54,651 nucleotides of DNA, taken from positions 1-54,651 of the forward strand of contig NZ_JAAKDU010000013.1 of the NCBI RefSeq assembly GCF_011038795.1, given 5' to 3'. Position 1 is the first letter of the stretch, and each line of letters begins with the position of its first letter. A program made the position numbers and the translations under genes. Source of the DNA: Streptococcus tangpeifui (lineage in GTDB: Bacteria > Bacillota > Bacilli > Lactobacillales > Streptococcaceae). Shown here one piece after another: positions 16,501-24,236 of this stretch. A model generated the notes under the pieces. The model worked only from the letters and a program-made list of their open reading frames with translations, did not search any database and was not told the DNA's origin.

Positions 16501-18592
16501 CGGCGTAGATGGTAAAGCTGGTGCGGCTGGTTACGTCAATGTTGTTGATAACCACGATGGTACCAAGACAATTACAACTGGTACAGACACTAACGGTGAT
16601 GGCATCGTTTCTGACGATGAGAAGAACAGTGTTACTGTTTCTGATGGTGCCAAAGGTGATACTGGTGCCAAAGGCGATAAGGGTGAAAAAGGAGACACCG
16701 GAGCTAAAGGTGACAAAGGCGATACCGGAGCTGCAGGTCGCGATGGTGTAGATGGCAAGGACGGTAAAGCCGGCGCCGCAGGCTTCGTTGATGTCAAGGA
16801 TAACAACAATGGCACTAAGACGATCACCACAGGTACGGATACTAATGGCGATGGTGTGGTCTCAGAAGATGAAAAGAGCCATGTCACTGTTTCCGATGGA
16901 GCCCAAGGAGCTAAAGGAGATACCGGAGCCGCAGGTCGAGATGGCCGAGATGGCAAAGACGGTAAAGCAGGTGCCGCCGGTTTCGTCGATGTTGTGGATA
17001 ACCACAACGGCACCAAGACGATTACGACTGGTACGGATACCAACGGTGATGGCATCGTTTCTGACGATGAAAAGAGCAGCGTGACGGTTTCCGATGGAGC
17101 CCAAGGTGCCAAAGGTGACAAGGGTGATAAAGGAGACACAGGCGTTGCAGGTCGCGATGGTGTAGACGGTAAAGCAGGTGCCGCCGGCTTCGTCAATGTT
17201 GTAGATAACAATAACGGCACCAAGACAATTACGACTGGCACCGATACTAACGGCGATGGTGTCGTTTCTGACGATGAGAAAAACAGCGTGACAGTTTCAG
17301 ACGGAGCCCAAGGTGTTAAAGGTGACAAGGGTGATACCGGAGCTACAGGTCGTGACGGCGTAGACGGCAAAGCAGGCGCCGCGGGTTACGTCAATGTTGT
17401 CGATAACCACAATGGCACCAAGACAATCACCACAGGTACGGATATCGACGGTGACGGCATCATTTCTGACGATGAGAAGACCAGCGTAATTGTTTCCGAT
17501 GGCGCCCAAGGTGCCAAGGGTGACAAGGGCGATACAGGTGCCGCCGGTCGTGATGGCGTAGATGGTAAAGCTGGTGCCGCCGGTTTCGTCGATGTCGTGG
17601 ATAACCACAACGGCACCAAGACAATCACTACAGGTACGGATACTAATGGCGATGGTGTAGTCTCAGAAAATGAGAAGAGCCGTGTCACTGTTTCTGATGG
17701 CGCCCAAGGCGTTAAAGGCGATAAGGGTGAAAAAGGAGACACCGGTGCCCAAGGTGCCAAGGGTGATACCGGAGCTACAGGTCGTGACGGCGTAGACGGC
17801 AAGGACGGTAAAGCCGGCGCCGCAGGCTTTGTCAATGTCGTGGATAATCACGACGGTATTAAGACGATCACCACAGGAACCGATACTAACGGTGATGGCA
17901 TCGTTTCTGACGACGAAAAGAGCAGCGTTACCGTTTCCGATGGTGCCCAAGGCGTTAAAGGCGATAAGGGTGACAAAGGAGACACCGGAGCCGCTGGTCG
18001 TGACGGTGTAGACGGCAGGGACGGTAAATCGGCTACTGCAACCGTTAAAGATAACGGAAATGGTACATATACTATTACGCTAATGAATGGCGATGGAACA
18101 ACCTCATCAGTAACTGTAAGAGATGGTAAAGACGGTAAAGATGGTAAAGCACCAATCGTACAAGTTACCGATAATCATGATGGTAGCTATACGATTACAG
18201 TAACGAATGCAGATGGATCAACGTCAACAGTGACTGTTAGGGATGGAAAAGATGGTCGTGGCGGTATCTGTGGTTGTCCGCCGGTAATTCCTGGTCAACC
18301 TCTGCCTCCGCTCCCTCCAATTGTACCTAATGCCCCTACTCCTGATTCATCTGACGATCCGGGGACTCATGATACTGATCTTCCAAATTCAGTTTCTAGT
18401 GAGAGTAGAAAGACCAGCGTCGTTGTTAATGAAGTACCTGTACAGTTGGTGACGAAAAAGCATGATAGACAGTCAAAACGTTTACCAGAGACAGGTGATA
18501 AAAATCTAAGTTTTGCTAGTCTTGCAGGTAGCGCTCTTGTCCTTGTAGTCATGGTTGGGGTATTTGGAAAAAGACAAGATGGCGATATTTAA
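13514..18592 (+). CDS. YSIRK/LPXTG surface adhesin with YadA-type head and neck and a collagen-like shaft
   Basis: A 1692-residue wall-anchored protein. In order (residues approximate): a YSIRK-type signal peptide (YFSIRKFKFGAASALIG, cleavage near Ala44); a Ser/Gln-rich stretch; a possible MucBP-like domain (145-227); two Ig-like domains with GLPAGLFYDAESGQLTG and GLPEGLVYDSSTGKIEG (263-480); and YadA-like head repeats of the SIALG / AIAIG type (525-683). Then come a trimeric-autotransporter neck, IKNVAAGAISESSTDAVNG (711-729), and a stalk motif, GGDTITFRAGNGLNI. The shaft (836-1582) alternates Gly-X-Y segments with EF-hand-like modules. A CGC pair (1586, 1588), a Pro-rich wall segment, LPETG (1657-1661), a membrane span and a charged tail close the protein. 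ATG 13514 is preferred over 13457 because the promoter covers 13457 and GAGAGGG precedes 13514. Family functions suggest host or biofilm adhesion; the ligand is unknown. Confidence 0.92.
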   Translation: MKPKPRKSKYSIQRKEYFSIRKFKFGAASALIGVSLFATGSVLAEEQPQTQSTVVAVQSSEGSAGQSVGSDQAVTPTQDAGVSNSTGESQASLSRENNSLAETSQNAEQTTDNDPTADHSQVSEGSQSNSHVSDSARVNAAGQNAYVFYKVRYVEQGADGSETTIAQTPAKSLVIPADDLADKIVTETANLNQLGLSGYALAPNQADTQAVAALELQKSKYVTFYVQKTANQVTAAASNGQTSAQHHSRQIATEQRGGQAQSTLGVTIGRDYQSLNEASSIRPIAITATQSGQAIDLVLMGNVDEDEEETSDSKAAQAELSFSYTKEGTAEVVDGLPAGLFYDAESGQLTGAVLQSGQYTIKATVQAADGATASKTIDLDVNALPKSDQAVFSGRKISGIAVNGGINAVSTKFSYSATIQGETVTKDGLPEGLVYDSSTGKIEGQVAQAGSYTILSQASVEATNPDGTYVGSGAVTYVTESHLYVAEQNGPGLPSVSLTANPINASAVSAQPTQSGGSVFRAVAGENPVGTVHLGDNATPSNNHDTAIGYYAETNVDLDNKGGAVALGTYTKANGENAIAIGNTANAGANSAIALGGKASGVGAINIGYTASADADSSVSVGYYANAKAANSIALGTQAKSKAILSSAVGPSAESTYYNSVALGAYSRTDSEATAENEATVNNITYSGFAGQVKADGDQVSVGYKDKERQIKNVAAGAISESSTDAVNGSQLYLLTRDYHWIATSGTAGTGTQNQVNDTNVAPDAQQVHGGDTITFRAGNGLNIEQNGNVFTYSINTQKPKLEITPGENGTYTVKYTDAFGQEASAQFTVNTIKGEKGDKGDTGAAGRDGVDGKAGAAGYVNVVDNHDGTKTITTGTDTNGDGVVSEDEKSRVTVSDGAQGAKGDKGDTGAAGRDGRDGVDGKDGKAGAAGFVDVVDNHNGTKTITTGTDTNGDGIVSDDEKSSVTVSDGAQGAKGDKGDKGAKGDTGAAGRDGRDGVDGKAGAAGYVNVVDNHDGTKTITTGTDTNGDGIVSDDEKNSVTVSDGAKGDTGAKGDKGEKGDTGAKGDKGDTGAAGRDGVDGKDGKAGAAGFVDVKDNNNGTKTITTGTDTNGDGVVSEDEKSHVTVSDGAQGAKGDTGAAGRDGRDGKDGKAGAAGFVDVVDNHNGTKTITTGTDTNGDGIVSDDEKSSVTVSDGAQGAKGDKGDKGDTGVAGRDGVDGKAGAAGFVNVVDNNNGTKTITTGTDTNGDGVVSDDEKNSVTVSDGAQGVKGDKGDTGATGRDGVDGKAGAAGYVNVVDNHNGTKTITTGTDIDGDGIISDDEKTSVIVSDGAQGAKGDKGDTGAAGRDGVDGKAGAAGFVDVVDNHNGTKTITTGTDTNGDGVVSENEKSRVTVSDGAQGVKGDKGEKGDTGAQGAKGDTGATGRDGVDGKDGKAGAAGFVNVVDNHDGIKTITTGTDTNGDGIVSDDEKSSVTVSDGAQGVKGDKGDKGDTGAAGRDGVDGRDGKSATATVKDNGNGTYTITLMNGDGTTSSVTVRDGKDGKDGKAPIVQVTDNHDGSYTITVTNADGSTSTVTVRDGKDGRGGICGCPPVIPGQPLPPLPPIVPNAPTPDSSDDPGTHDTDLPNSVSSESRKTSVVVNEVPVQLVTKKHDRQSKRLPETGDKNLSFASLAGSALVLVVMVGVFGKRQDGDI
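16018..18260 (+). repeat. Coding repeat array: collagen-like segments with EF-hand-loop modules
   Basis: Nine long modules with a period of roughly 190-250 bp encode (F/Y)V(D/N)V-DN-GTKTITTG, a 12-residue loop DTNGDG(V/I)VS(E/D)DE and SVTVSDG, separated by Gly-X-Y runs rich in GDKGDTGAAGRDGVDG. The loops begin near 16146, 16369, 16588, 16837, 17036, 17248, 17449, 17638 and 17884. Two shorter modules without the loop follow (about 18026-18250). Copies differ mostly at silent positions, so the array is old or under selection rather than freshly duplicated. Confidence 0.9.
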
Positions 18593-18658
18593 TTAACGCA
18601 ATACGGAAGTTAAATTTAGCTTCATTTAGGTCTAAGTTGATAAATAGTCCCATACAGT

Positions 18659-18690
18659 AAAAGCAACAGTTGATTGACTGTTGCTTTTTA
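18659..18690. terminator. Adhesin terminator, probably bidirectional
   Basis: AAAAGCAACAGT (18659-18670) pairs perfectly with ACTGTTGCTTTT (18677-18688). A-rich and T-rich flanks allow termination in both directions; it also sits right after the stop of the minus-strand ORF at 18693. Confidence 0.8.
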
Positions 18691-18692
18691 GC

Positions 18693-18839
18693 TTAAAGTG
18701 ATTTGAGTTTTGTGGTATCTGTATTGATGTAGCAAACATTGATCATTTCATCATCAACTAACCGAGAAAGATAGGTTATGCAATAGTGTTTATTCGCATA
18801 GAAGAGGAACATTTCAATGCCAAATTTAAGACTTTTCAA
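18693..18839 (-). pseudogene. Short minus-strand ORF, possible gene remnant
   Basis: A 48-codon open frame with protein-like composition (KFGIEMFLFYANKHYCITYL...) ends at 18693, immediately before a bidirectional terminator. An upstream in-frame stop, and no ribosome site at the internal ATG (18812), suggest the 5' part is lost. I do not recognise the family. The rest of the gap to the secA promoter (18840-19029) shows nothing I can name. Confidence 0.3.
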
Positions 18840-19029
18840 TTATAGTTTATTCCTATCGCAATCAAGGGAAGCGATTTGAGTTACGAACTGAATTAATTGT
18901 AATCTGACTTATTTTTGAATAAGCCTATTAAATCTGACTATCCATAGCAGGCTGCCAGATACTTTGTTGTTAGAAAAATAAATGGCCAATTCAACCTAGT
19001 ATTTTGAATGGATTAGGCTAGTTGAATTA

Positions 19030-19058
19030 TTGTATCGGTATGGCTTTTATGATAAAAT
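19030..19058 (+). promoter_or_regulatory. secA promoter
   Basis: TTGTAT (19030-19035), 17-base spacer, TAAAAT (19053-19058) with a TG extension. Confidence 0.6.
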
Positions 19059-19089
19059 ATGATGTTAGTGACTATCGAAAGGAAAAGAG

Positions 19090-21624
19090 ATGGCAAATAT
19101 TTTACGCAAGGTCATTGAAAATGACAGAGGCGAAATTAGAAAATTAGAAAAGATGGCCAAGAAGGTTGAATCTTATGCGGACGAAATGGAAGCATTGTCA
19201 GATTCAGAACTTCAAGGCAAAACTGAGGAATTTAAGAAGCGTTATCAAGAGGGAGAGACGCTGGATCAATTGCTGTTTGAGGCATTTGCGGTTGTTCGTG
19301 AAGGCGCTAAGCGGGTGCTTGGCCTCTTCCCTTACCGTGTGCAAATCATGGGGGGGATTGTTCTCCACAATGGTGATGTTTCAGAAATGCGGACTGGTGA
19401 AGGTAAAACGTTGACGGCAACTATGCCTGTTTACCTCAATGCCTTAGCAGGCGATGGGGTTCATGTTATTACCGTCAACGAATATCTTTCCGCTCGTGAT
19501 GCCACTGAGATGGGAGAGCTTTACAGCTGGCTTGGTCTCTCGGTTGGGATTAACTTGTCTTCTAAGTCGCCAGCTGAAAAGCGGGAAGCTTATAACTGTG
19601 ACATTACTTATTCAACCAACTCAGAAGTCGGATTTGATTATCTTCGTGATAACATGGTTGTCCGCAAGGAGGATATGGTACAGCGTCCGCTTAACTACGC
19701 TCTGGTTGATGAAGTTGACTCGGTTCTAATTGACGAAGCGCGGACACCTTTGATCGTATCAGGGCCTGTCAGTTCCGAAACTAGTGCTCTCTATACACGG
19801 GCTGATAAGTTTGTTAAGACGTTGGAATCTGTCGATTATGCTATTGATGTCCCTTCTAAGACCATTGGCCTTATGGACTCAGGAATTGATAAGGCTGAGG
19901 AATTCTTCAATTTAGAAAACCTTTACGATATTGATAATGTTGCCTTGACCCATTATATTGATAATGCTTTGCGGGCCAACTATATCATGACTCTTAATAT
20001 GGACTATGTGGTTTCTGAAGGAGAAGTTCTCATTGTCGATCAGTTCACTGGTCGAACCATGGAAGGACGGCGTTTTTCTGACGGTCTCCACCAAGCCATT
20101 GAAGCTAAAGAAGGTGTGCCAATTCAAGATGAATCCAAGACGTCGGCTTCAATCACTTATCAAAATATGTTCCGGATGTATCGTAAGCTCTCAGGGATGA
20201 CTGGTACTGGTAAAACTGAGGAAGAAGAGTTCCGTGAAATTTACAACATGCGGGTCATTCCGATTCCAACCAACCGACCTGTCCAGCGTATTGACCACCC
20301 AGACTTGCTTTTTGCAACTACAGATGCTAAGTTTAGGGCGGTTATTGAAGATATTAAGGAACGTCATGAAAAAGGACAGCCTGTTTTGGTCGGTACCGTA
20401 GCAGTTGAGACTTCTGATTTAATCTCTAAGAAGTTGCAAAAGGCTGGTATTCCGCATGAGGTCCTAAATGCCAAGAACCACGAAAAAGAAGCGCAAATTA
20501 TTATGAATGCGGGGCAACGCGGCGCTGTTACCATTGCAACCAATATGGCTGGTCGGGGTACAGACATTAAGCTTGGTAAGGGTGTTGTAGAGTTAGGCGG
20601 CCTTTGCGTTATTGGTACAGAACGCCATGAAAGCCGCCGGATCGATAACCAGCTGCGCGGTCGTTCAGGTCGTCAAGGAGACAAGGGAGAATCTCAATTT
20701 TATCTATCCTTCGAAGATGACCTGATGAAACGTTTCGGGTCTGAGCGAGTTAAGTTCTTCTTGGAGAGAGTCTCGCCAGAGGATGAAGATGTGGTGATAA
20801 AATCGCGCCTTCTGACCAGTCAGGTGGAGTCTGCTCAAAAACGCGTTGAAGGAAATAACTACGATATTCGGAAACAAGTCCTCCAATACGATGATGTCAT
20901 GCGGGAACAGCGTGAAATCATCTATGCCGAGCGTTATGATGTTATTACGGCTGAACGCGATCTTGGCCCAGAAATTAAAGCGATGATTCGGCGGACCATT
21001 GACCGTACCATAGATGGTCATAGTCGCAATAGTAATGTTGACGAAGCCTTGGAAGCTATTCTTAATTTTGCTCACAATAATCTCCTGCCTGAAGATTCTA
21101 TCAGTATGGATGACTTAGATGAGTGGTCTTATGAAGAAATGAAGGATGAACTCTACGACCGCGCTATGGACGTTTACGATTCGCAGATCGCTAAGCTGCC
21201 GGATCAAGAGTCTGTTATCGAGTTTCAAAAGGTGCTGATTTTACGAGTTGTGGATAACAAATGGACCGACCATATCGATGCTCTTGATCAATTGCGTAAT
21301 TCCGTTGGTCTGCGTGGGTATGCCCAGAATAACCCTATCGTTGAATACCAATCTGAAAGTTTCCGCATGTTCAATGATATGATTGGAGCCATTGAGTTTG
21401 ATGTGACTCGTCTGATGATGAAGGCACAAATTCATCAGCAAGAACGGGAAAAAACAACAGCTCAGGCTCATACAACTGCAGCGGCTAATATTGCAGCTCA
21501 AAGGTCTGGTCAAGTAGTAGCAGATCAAGACCTTGACTTCACCGATGTCAAGCGCAATGATCCTTGTCCGTGCGGTTCTGGTAAGAAGTTCAAAAATTGC
21601 CACGGCCGTCGTCGGGTTAGTTAG
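19090..21624 (+). CDS. secA: Preprotein translocase ATPase SecA
   Basis: The motor that drives unfolded preproteins through SecYEG. The 844-residue protein is of housekeeping SecA1 type. It has Walker A (MRTGEGKT, about residues 99-106), a DEAD-box-like [15 protein letters not shown], the MAGRGTDI helicase motif and the [11 protein letters not shown] motif. The C-terminus is a zinc-binding tail, [16 protein letters not shown], which recruits chaperones. It is not an accessory SecA2, and no accessory Sec genes are nearby, so the YSIRK adhesin next door is expected to use the general Sec route (inference). Confidence 0.98.
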   Translation: MANILRKVIENDRGEIRKLEKMAKKVESYADEMEALSDSELQGKTEEFKKRYQEGETLDQLLFEAFAVVREGAKRVLGLFPYRVQIMGGIVLHNGDVSEMRTGEGKTLTATMPVYLNALAGDGVHVITVNEYLSARDATEMGELYSWLGLSVGINLSSKSPAEKREAYNCDITYSTNSEVGFDYLRDNMVVRKEDMVQRPLNYALVDEVDSVLIDEARTPLIVSGPVSSETSALYTRADKFVKTLESVDYAIDVPSKTIGLMDSGIDKAEEFFNLENLYDIDNVALTHYIDNALRANYIMTLNMDYVVSEGEVLIVDQFTGRTMEGRRFSDGLHQAIEAKEGVPIQDESKTSASITYQNMFRMYRKLSGMTGTGKTEEEEFREIYNMRVIPIPTNRPVQRIDHPDLLFATTDAKFRAVIEDIKERHEKGQPVLVGTVAVETSDLISKKLQKAGIPHEVLNAKNHEKEAQIIMNAGQRGAVTIATNMAGRGTDIKLGKGVVELGGLCVIGTERHESRRIDNQLRGRSGRQGDKGESQFYLSFEDDLMKRFGSERVKFFLERVSPEDEDVVIKSRLLTSQVESAQKRVEGNNYDIRKQVLQYDDVMREQREIIYAERYDVITAERDLGPEIKAMIRRTIDRTIDGHSRNSNVDEALEAILNFAHNNLLPEDSISMDDLDEWSYEEMKDELYDRAMDVYDSQIAKLPDQESVIEFQKVLILRVVDNKWTDHIDALDQLRNSVGLRGYAQNNPIVEYQSESFRMFNDMIGAIEFDVTRLMMKAQIHQQEREKTTAQAHTTAAANIAAQRSGQVVADQDLDFTDVKRNDPCPCGSGKKFKNCHGRRRVS

Positions 21625-21669
21625 GCAGGCAGATTGTTGAGCCGTTTAAAGTCAGCAGAACTTAGAAAC

Positions 21670-21889
21670 TGTATTCACAAGTTTAAATTCTTAGCGTCAG
21701 CTGGGAAAAGCGACCATAAGGTCGCTCAAAACAGACAGTTGCCGCCGTGGTAAAAAGACGATTGTCCTATTTAAGTCAATCGTCGAGGGGATTTTCAAGA
21801 CTCTGGCTTGAAAATGAGCAATGGAACTCCGTTAGGAGGTCGCTTGCGTCCCTACCACATAAGGCTAACTGTCAAAAAATGTGAATACA
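21670..21889 (+). repeat. Multibranched inverted-repeat element after secA
   Basis: The ends pair TGTATTCAC (21670-21678) with GTGAATACA (21881-21889). Inside, GACAGTT (21734-21740) pairs with AACTGTC (21867-21873), and GTGGTA (21747-21752) with TACCAC (21853-21858). That junction encloses hairpins GACGATTG/CAATCGTC (21757-21784), ATTTTCAAG/CTTGAAAAT (21791-21815) and CTCC/GGAG (21827-21838). An extra GCGACC/GGTCGC hairpin is at 21710-21725. There is no ORF and no T-run. It could be a MITE-like element or a structured RNA. Confidence 0.6.
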
Positions 21890-21934
21890 AGTTCTTAATG
21901 CTGGTATAGAGTTGCATAACTGTCTAAAATCAGA

Positions 21935-21979
21935 TTGAAATAAGACTAGAAAGTGATATAATGTATTTTATATCACTTT
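21935..21979 (+). promoter_or_regulatory. DAHP synthase promoter with a palindrome over the -10
   Basis: TTGAAA (21935-21940), 16-base spacer, TATAAT (21957-21962). AAAGTGATATA (21950-21960) and TATATCACTTT (21969-21979) form a perfect 11-bp inverted repeat spanning the -10 and start point, well placed for a repressor. Confidence 0.55.
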
Positions 21980-21997
21980 TACTTTTACAAATTCAAA

Positions 21998-22099
21998 ATG
22001 TTACTGGGTTGTAAGGGCAATTTCCTCCCAAGTTTTTGGAGTTACCCTAGCAAATCTAGTCTTCAAAATAAGTCTCTTCGGAGTTTTATTTTATATTAA
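21998..22099 (+). promoter_or_regulatory. Leader region of the DAHP synthase genes with a short aromatic ORF
   Basis: Between the promoter and the first DAHP synthase a 33-codon ORF runs from ATG 21998 to TAA 22097. It contains NFLPSFWSYP, with Phe, Phe, Trp and Tyr codons close together. A UUCG-loop hairpin (CTC-TTCG-GAG inside AATAA / TTATT, about 22069-22092) followed by a T-rich stretch lies at its end. This could be an attenuator sensing aromatic amino acids. No good ribosome site precedes the ATG, so it is speculative. Confidence 0.3.
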
Positions 22100-22112
22100 A
22101 AGGGAGGCAAGT

Positions 22113-23144
22113 ATGGCATTTATTCCAGAAAGTGACAAAATTGATGTTGAGAAGGTTCGGCAGATTTCTAAATTAACCGGCCAAGCCTTATCACGTAAGG
22201 AAGCACGTGATAAAGAGCTAGAGGCGATTATCAAGGGAGAGGACGACCGTCTGCTCTTGGTTATAGGTCCTTGCTCATCAGACAATGAAGATGCTGTCTT
22301 AGATTATGCCCATCGTTTGGCTGATTTACAAGAAAAGGTCAAAGAACGCGTCTTTATGGTGATGCGGGTTTACACCGCTAAACCGCGGACCAATGGTGAT
22401 GGGTACAAGGGTTTGGTTCACCAGCCAGATGCTCAAGGTCAGCCCAATCTGATTAATGGTATCAAAGCTGTTCGTAATCTCCATTATCGGGTGATTACCG
22501 AAACTGGATTGACCACGGCAGATGAAATGCTTTATCCAGAAAACCTCTCTTTAGTTGATGATTTGGTATCTTATATTGCTATTGGAGCTCGTTCGGTTGA
22601 AGATCAACAACACCGTTTTGTAGCTTCGGGTATTGATGTCCCAACTGGCATGAAGAATCCAACTTCAGGTAACCTCAATGTTATGTTCAATGGCATGTAT
22701 GCTGCCCAATCTCCGCAGAACTTCCTCTATAACGGTCAGGAAGTCAAAACAACAGGAAACCCTCTAGCTCACGCTATTTTGCGGGGGGCTCTCAATGAGT
22801 ATGGTAAGAATGTGCCAAACTACTATTATGATGATCTTCTGGCGACCATCGATCAGTATGAAGAGATGGGCTTGGAAAATCCATTTATCGTTATTGATAC
22901 TAACCACGATAACTCTGGAAAGCAGTATCTGGAACAGGTGCGGATCGTCCGGCAAACCCTGATTAACCGTGACTGGAGTGATAAAATTAACAAATTTGTT
23001 CGTGGCTTTATGATTGAGTCTTATTTAGAAGACGGCCGTCAAAACCAACCAGATGTCTATGGTAAGTCTATCACTGACCCTTGCTTGGGTTGGGATAAAA
23101 CTGCTGAACTCATCCACGAAATATACGAAACACTAGGAAAATAA
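22113..23144 (+). CDS. aroG1: 3-deoxy-7-phosphoheptulonate synthase (class I), first copy
   Basis: DAHP synthase condenses phosphoenolpyruvate and erythrose-4-phosphate, the first step to aromatic amino acids. The 343-residue protein has the class I motifs LLVIGPCSSDNEDAVLDYA, MRVYTAKPRTNGDGYKG, GIDVPTGMKNPTSGN, and IDTNHDNSGK near the C-terminus. GGGAGGCAA precedes the ATG. It is followed after a single base by a second, closely related copy. In enteric bacteria such paralogues differ in feedback inhibition by Phe, Tyr or Trp; which amino acid inhibits which copy here is not readable. The symbol is by analogy. Confidence 0.93.
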   Translation: MAFIPESDKIDVEKVRQISKLTGQALSRKEARDKELEAIIKGEDDRLLLVIGPCSSDNEDAVLDYAHRLADLQEKVKERVFMVMRVYTAKPRTNGDGYKGLVHQPDAQGQPNLINGIKAVRNLHYRVITETGLTTADEMLYPENLSLVDDLVSYIAIGARSVEDQQHRFVASGIDVPTGMKNPTSGNLNVMFNGMYAAQSPQNFLYNGQEVKTTGNPLAHAILRGALNEYGKNVPNYYYDDLLATIDQYEEMGLENPFIVIDTNHDNSGKQYLEQVRIVRQTLINRDWSDKINKFVRGFMIESYLEDGRQNQPDVYGKSITDPCLGWDKTAELIHEIYETLGK

Positions 23145-23145
23145 T

Positions 23146-24204
23146 ATGGGAATTCATCAAAAGAGCCAAAAAATTAACGTTGCTCAAGTTAAACAACTGT
23201 CAAAACTTGAAGGAGAGGCACTGGCTAAAAAAGAAGCTAGAGATAAAGAACTAGATGCTATCATTAAAGGAGAGGACGATCGCCTGCTCTTGGTTATCGG
23301 ACCTTGTTCATCCGATAATGAAGATGCTGTTTTAGAATATGCTCACCGCCTATCTGCCTTGCAGGAAGAAGTTAAAGACCGTGTTTTTATGGTTATGCGG
23401 GTCTATACAGCTAAGCCACGGACTAATGGTGATGGCTACAAGGGCCTGATTCACCAACCGGATACTTCAAAATTACCCGATCTCATCAATGGGATTGCAG
23501 CAGTCCGAAATCTGCACTATCGTGTGATTACCGAAACTGGTTTGACCACAGCAGATGAAATGCTCTATCCCTCAAATCTACCCTTAGTTGATGACTTGGT
23601 TTCCTACCATGCGATTGGGGCGCGTTCAGTTGAAGATCAGGAACATCGTTTTGTGGCTTCGGGGATTGATGTCCCAACTGGTATGAAAAATCCAACTTCC
23701 GGCAATCTTAATATTATGTTTAATGCTATCTATGCAGCTCAGAACAAGCAGAACTTTATCTATCATGATGCTGAAGTTGACACTGATGGAAATCCACTGG
23801 CTCATGCCATTCTGCGTGGAGCAACGAATGAACATGGTGAAAATGAGCCTAATTTTTACTATGATATTTTAGTCAAGGCCATTGAACGTTACGAGCAGAT
23901 GGGATTAGCTTATCCCTTCATCCTGATCGACACTAATCATGATAATTCTGGCAAGAACTATCTGGATCAAATTCGAATTGTTCGGCAAACCTTGATTAAT
24001 CGTGATTGGAATAAGCAGATTAACAAGTATGTGCGTGGCTTTATGATTGAATCTTATTTAGAAGATGGCCGTCAGGACAAGCCAGAAGTCTTTGGTAAAT
24101 CTATTACGGATCCATGTCTGGGTTGGGATAAGACCGAAAAATTGATTCGAGAAATCTACCAAACCTTAGGTAAGGATTCCTTTGAAGACTTTTTAAATAA
24201 CTAA
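23146..24204 (+). CDS. aroG2: 3-deoxy-7-phosphoheptulonate synthase (class I), second copy
   Basis: A 352-residue paralogue of the preceding gene, alike along its whole length. It has the same catalytic segments (VIGPCSSDNEDAVLEYA, GIDVPTGMKNPTSGN, IDTNHDNSGK) and a 9-residue C-terminal extension. It starts one base after the first copy's stop, and no separate ribosome site stands out in the overlap, so translational coupling is likely. The pair secA - aro - aro - acpS - alr - recG is also the order I recall from other streptococci, so the duplication is ancestral rather than recent. Confidence 0.93.
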   Translation: MGIHQKSQKINVAQVKQLSKLEGEALAKKEARDKELDAIIKGEDDRLLLVIGPCSSDNEDAVLEYAHRLSALQEEVKDRVFMVMRVYTAKPRTNGDGYKGLIHQPDTSKLPDLINGIAAVRNLHYRVITETGLTTADEMLYPSNLPLVDDLVSYHAIGARSVEDQEHRFVASGIDVPTGMKNPTSGNLNIMFNAIYAAQNKQNFIYHDAEVDTDGNPLAHAILRGATNEHGENEPNFYYDILVKAIERYEQMGLAYPFILIDTNHDNSGKNYLDQIRIVRQTLINRDWNKQINKYVRGFMIESYLEDGRQDKPEVFGKSITDPCLGWDKTEKLIREIYQTLGKDSFEDFLNN

Positions 24205-24210
24205 TGGTCG

Positions 24211-24236
24211 GGAGCTGGGAAAATCTCAGCTCCTTT
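24211..24236 (+). terminator. Possible terminator after the DAHP synthases
   Basis: GGAGCTG (24211-24217) pairs with CAGCTCC (24227-24233), followed by only TTT. A weak T-run may allow read-through to acpS. Confidence 0.45.

Noticed and set aside
16531..17370. A 279-codon minus-strand ORF rich in Ser, Pro and Val inside the adhesin repeats, and similar shadows nearby
   Set aside because: It is antisense to the Gly-X-Y and module repeats; its periodic composition simply mirrors the plus-strand codons. No ribosome site or promoter.
16018..18260. Regular tandem repeats that might suggest a CRISPR array
   Set aside because: The units are 190-250 bp, in frame and protein-coding, with variable repeats and no unique spacers of CRISPR size; no cas genes are present.
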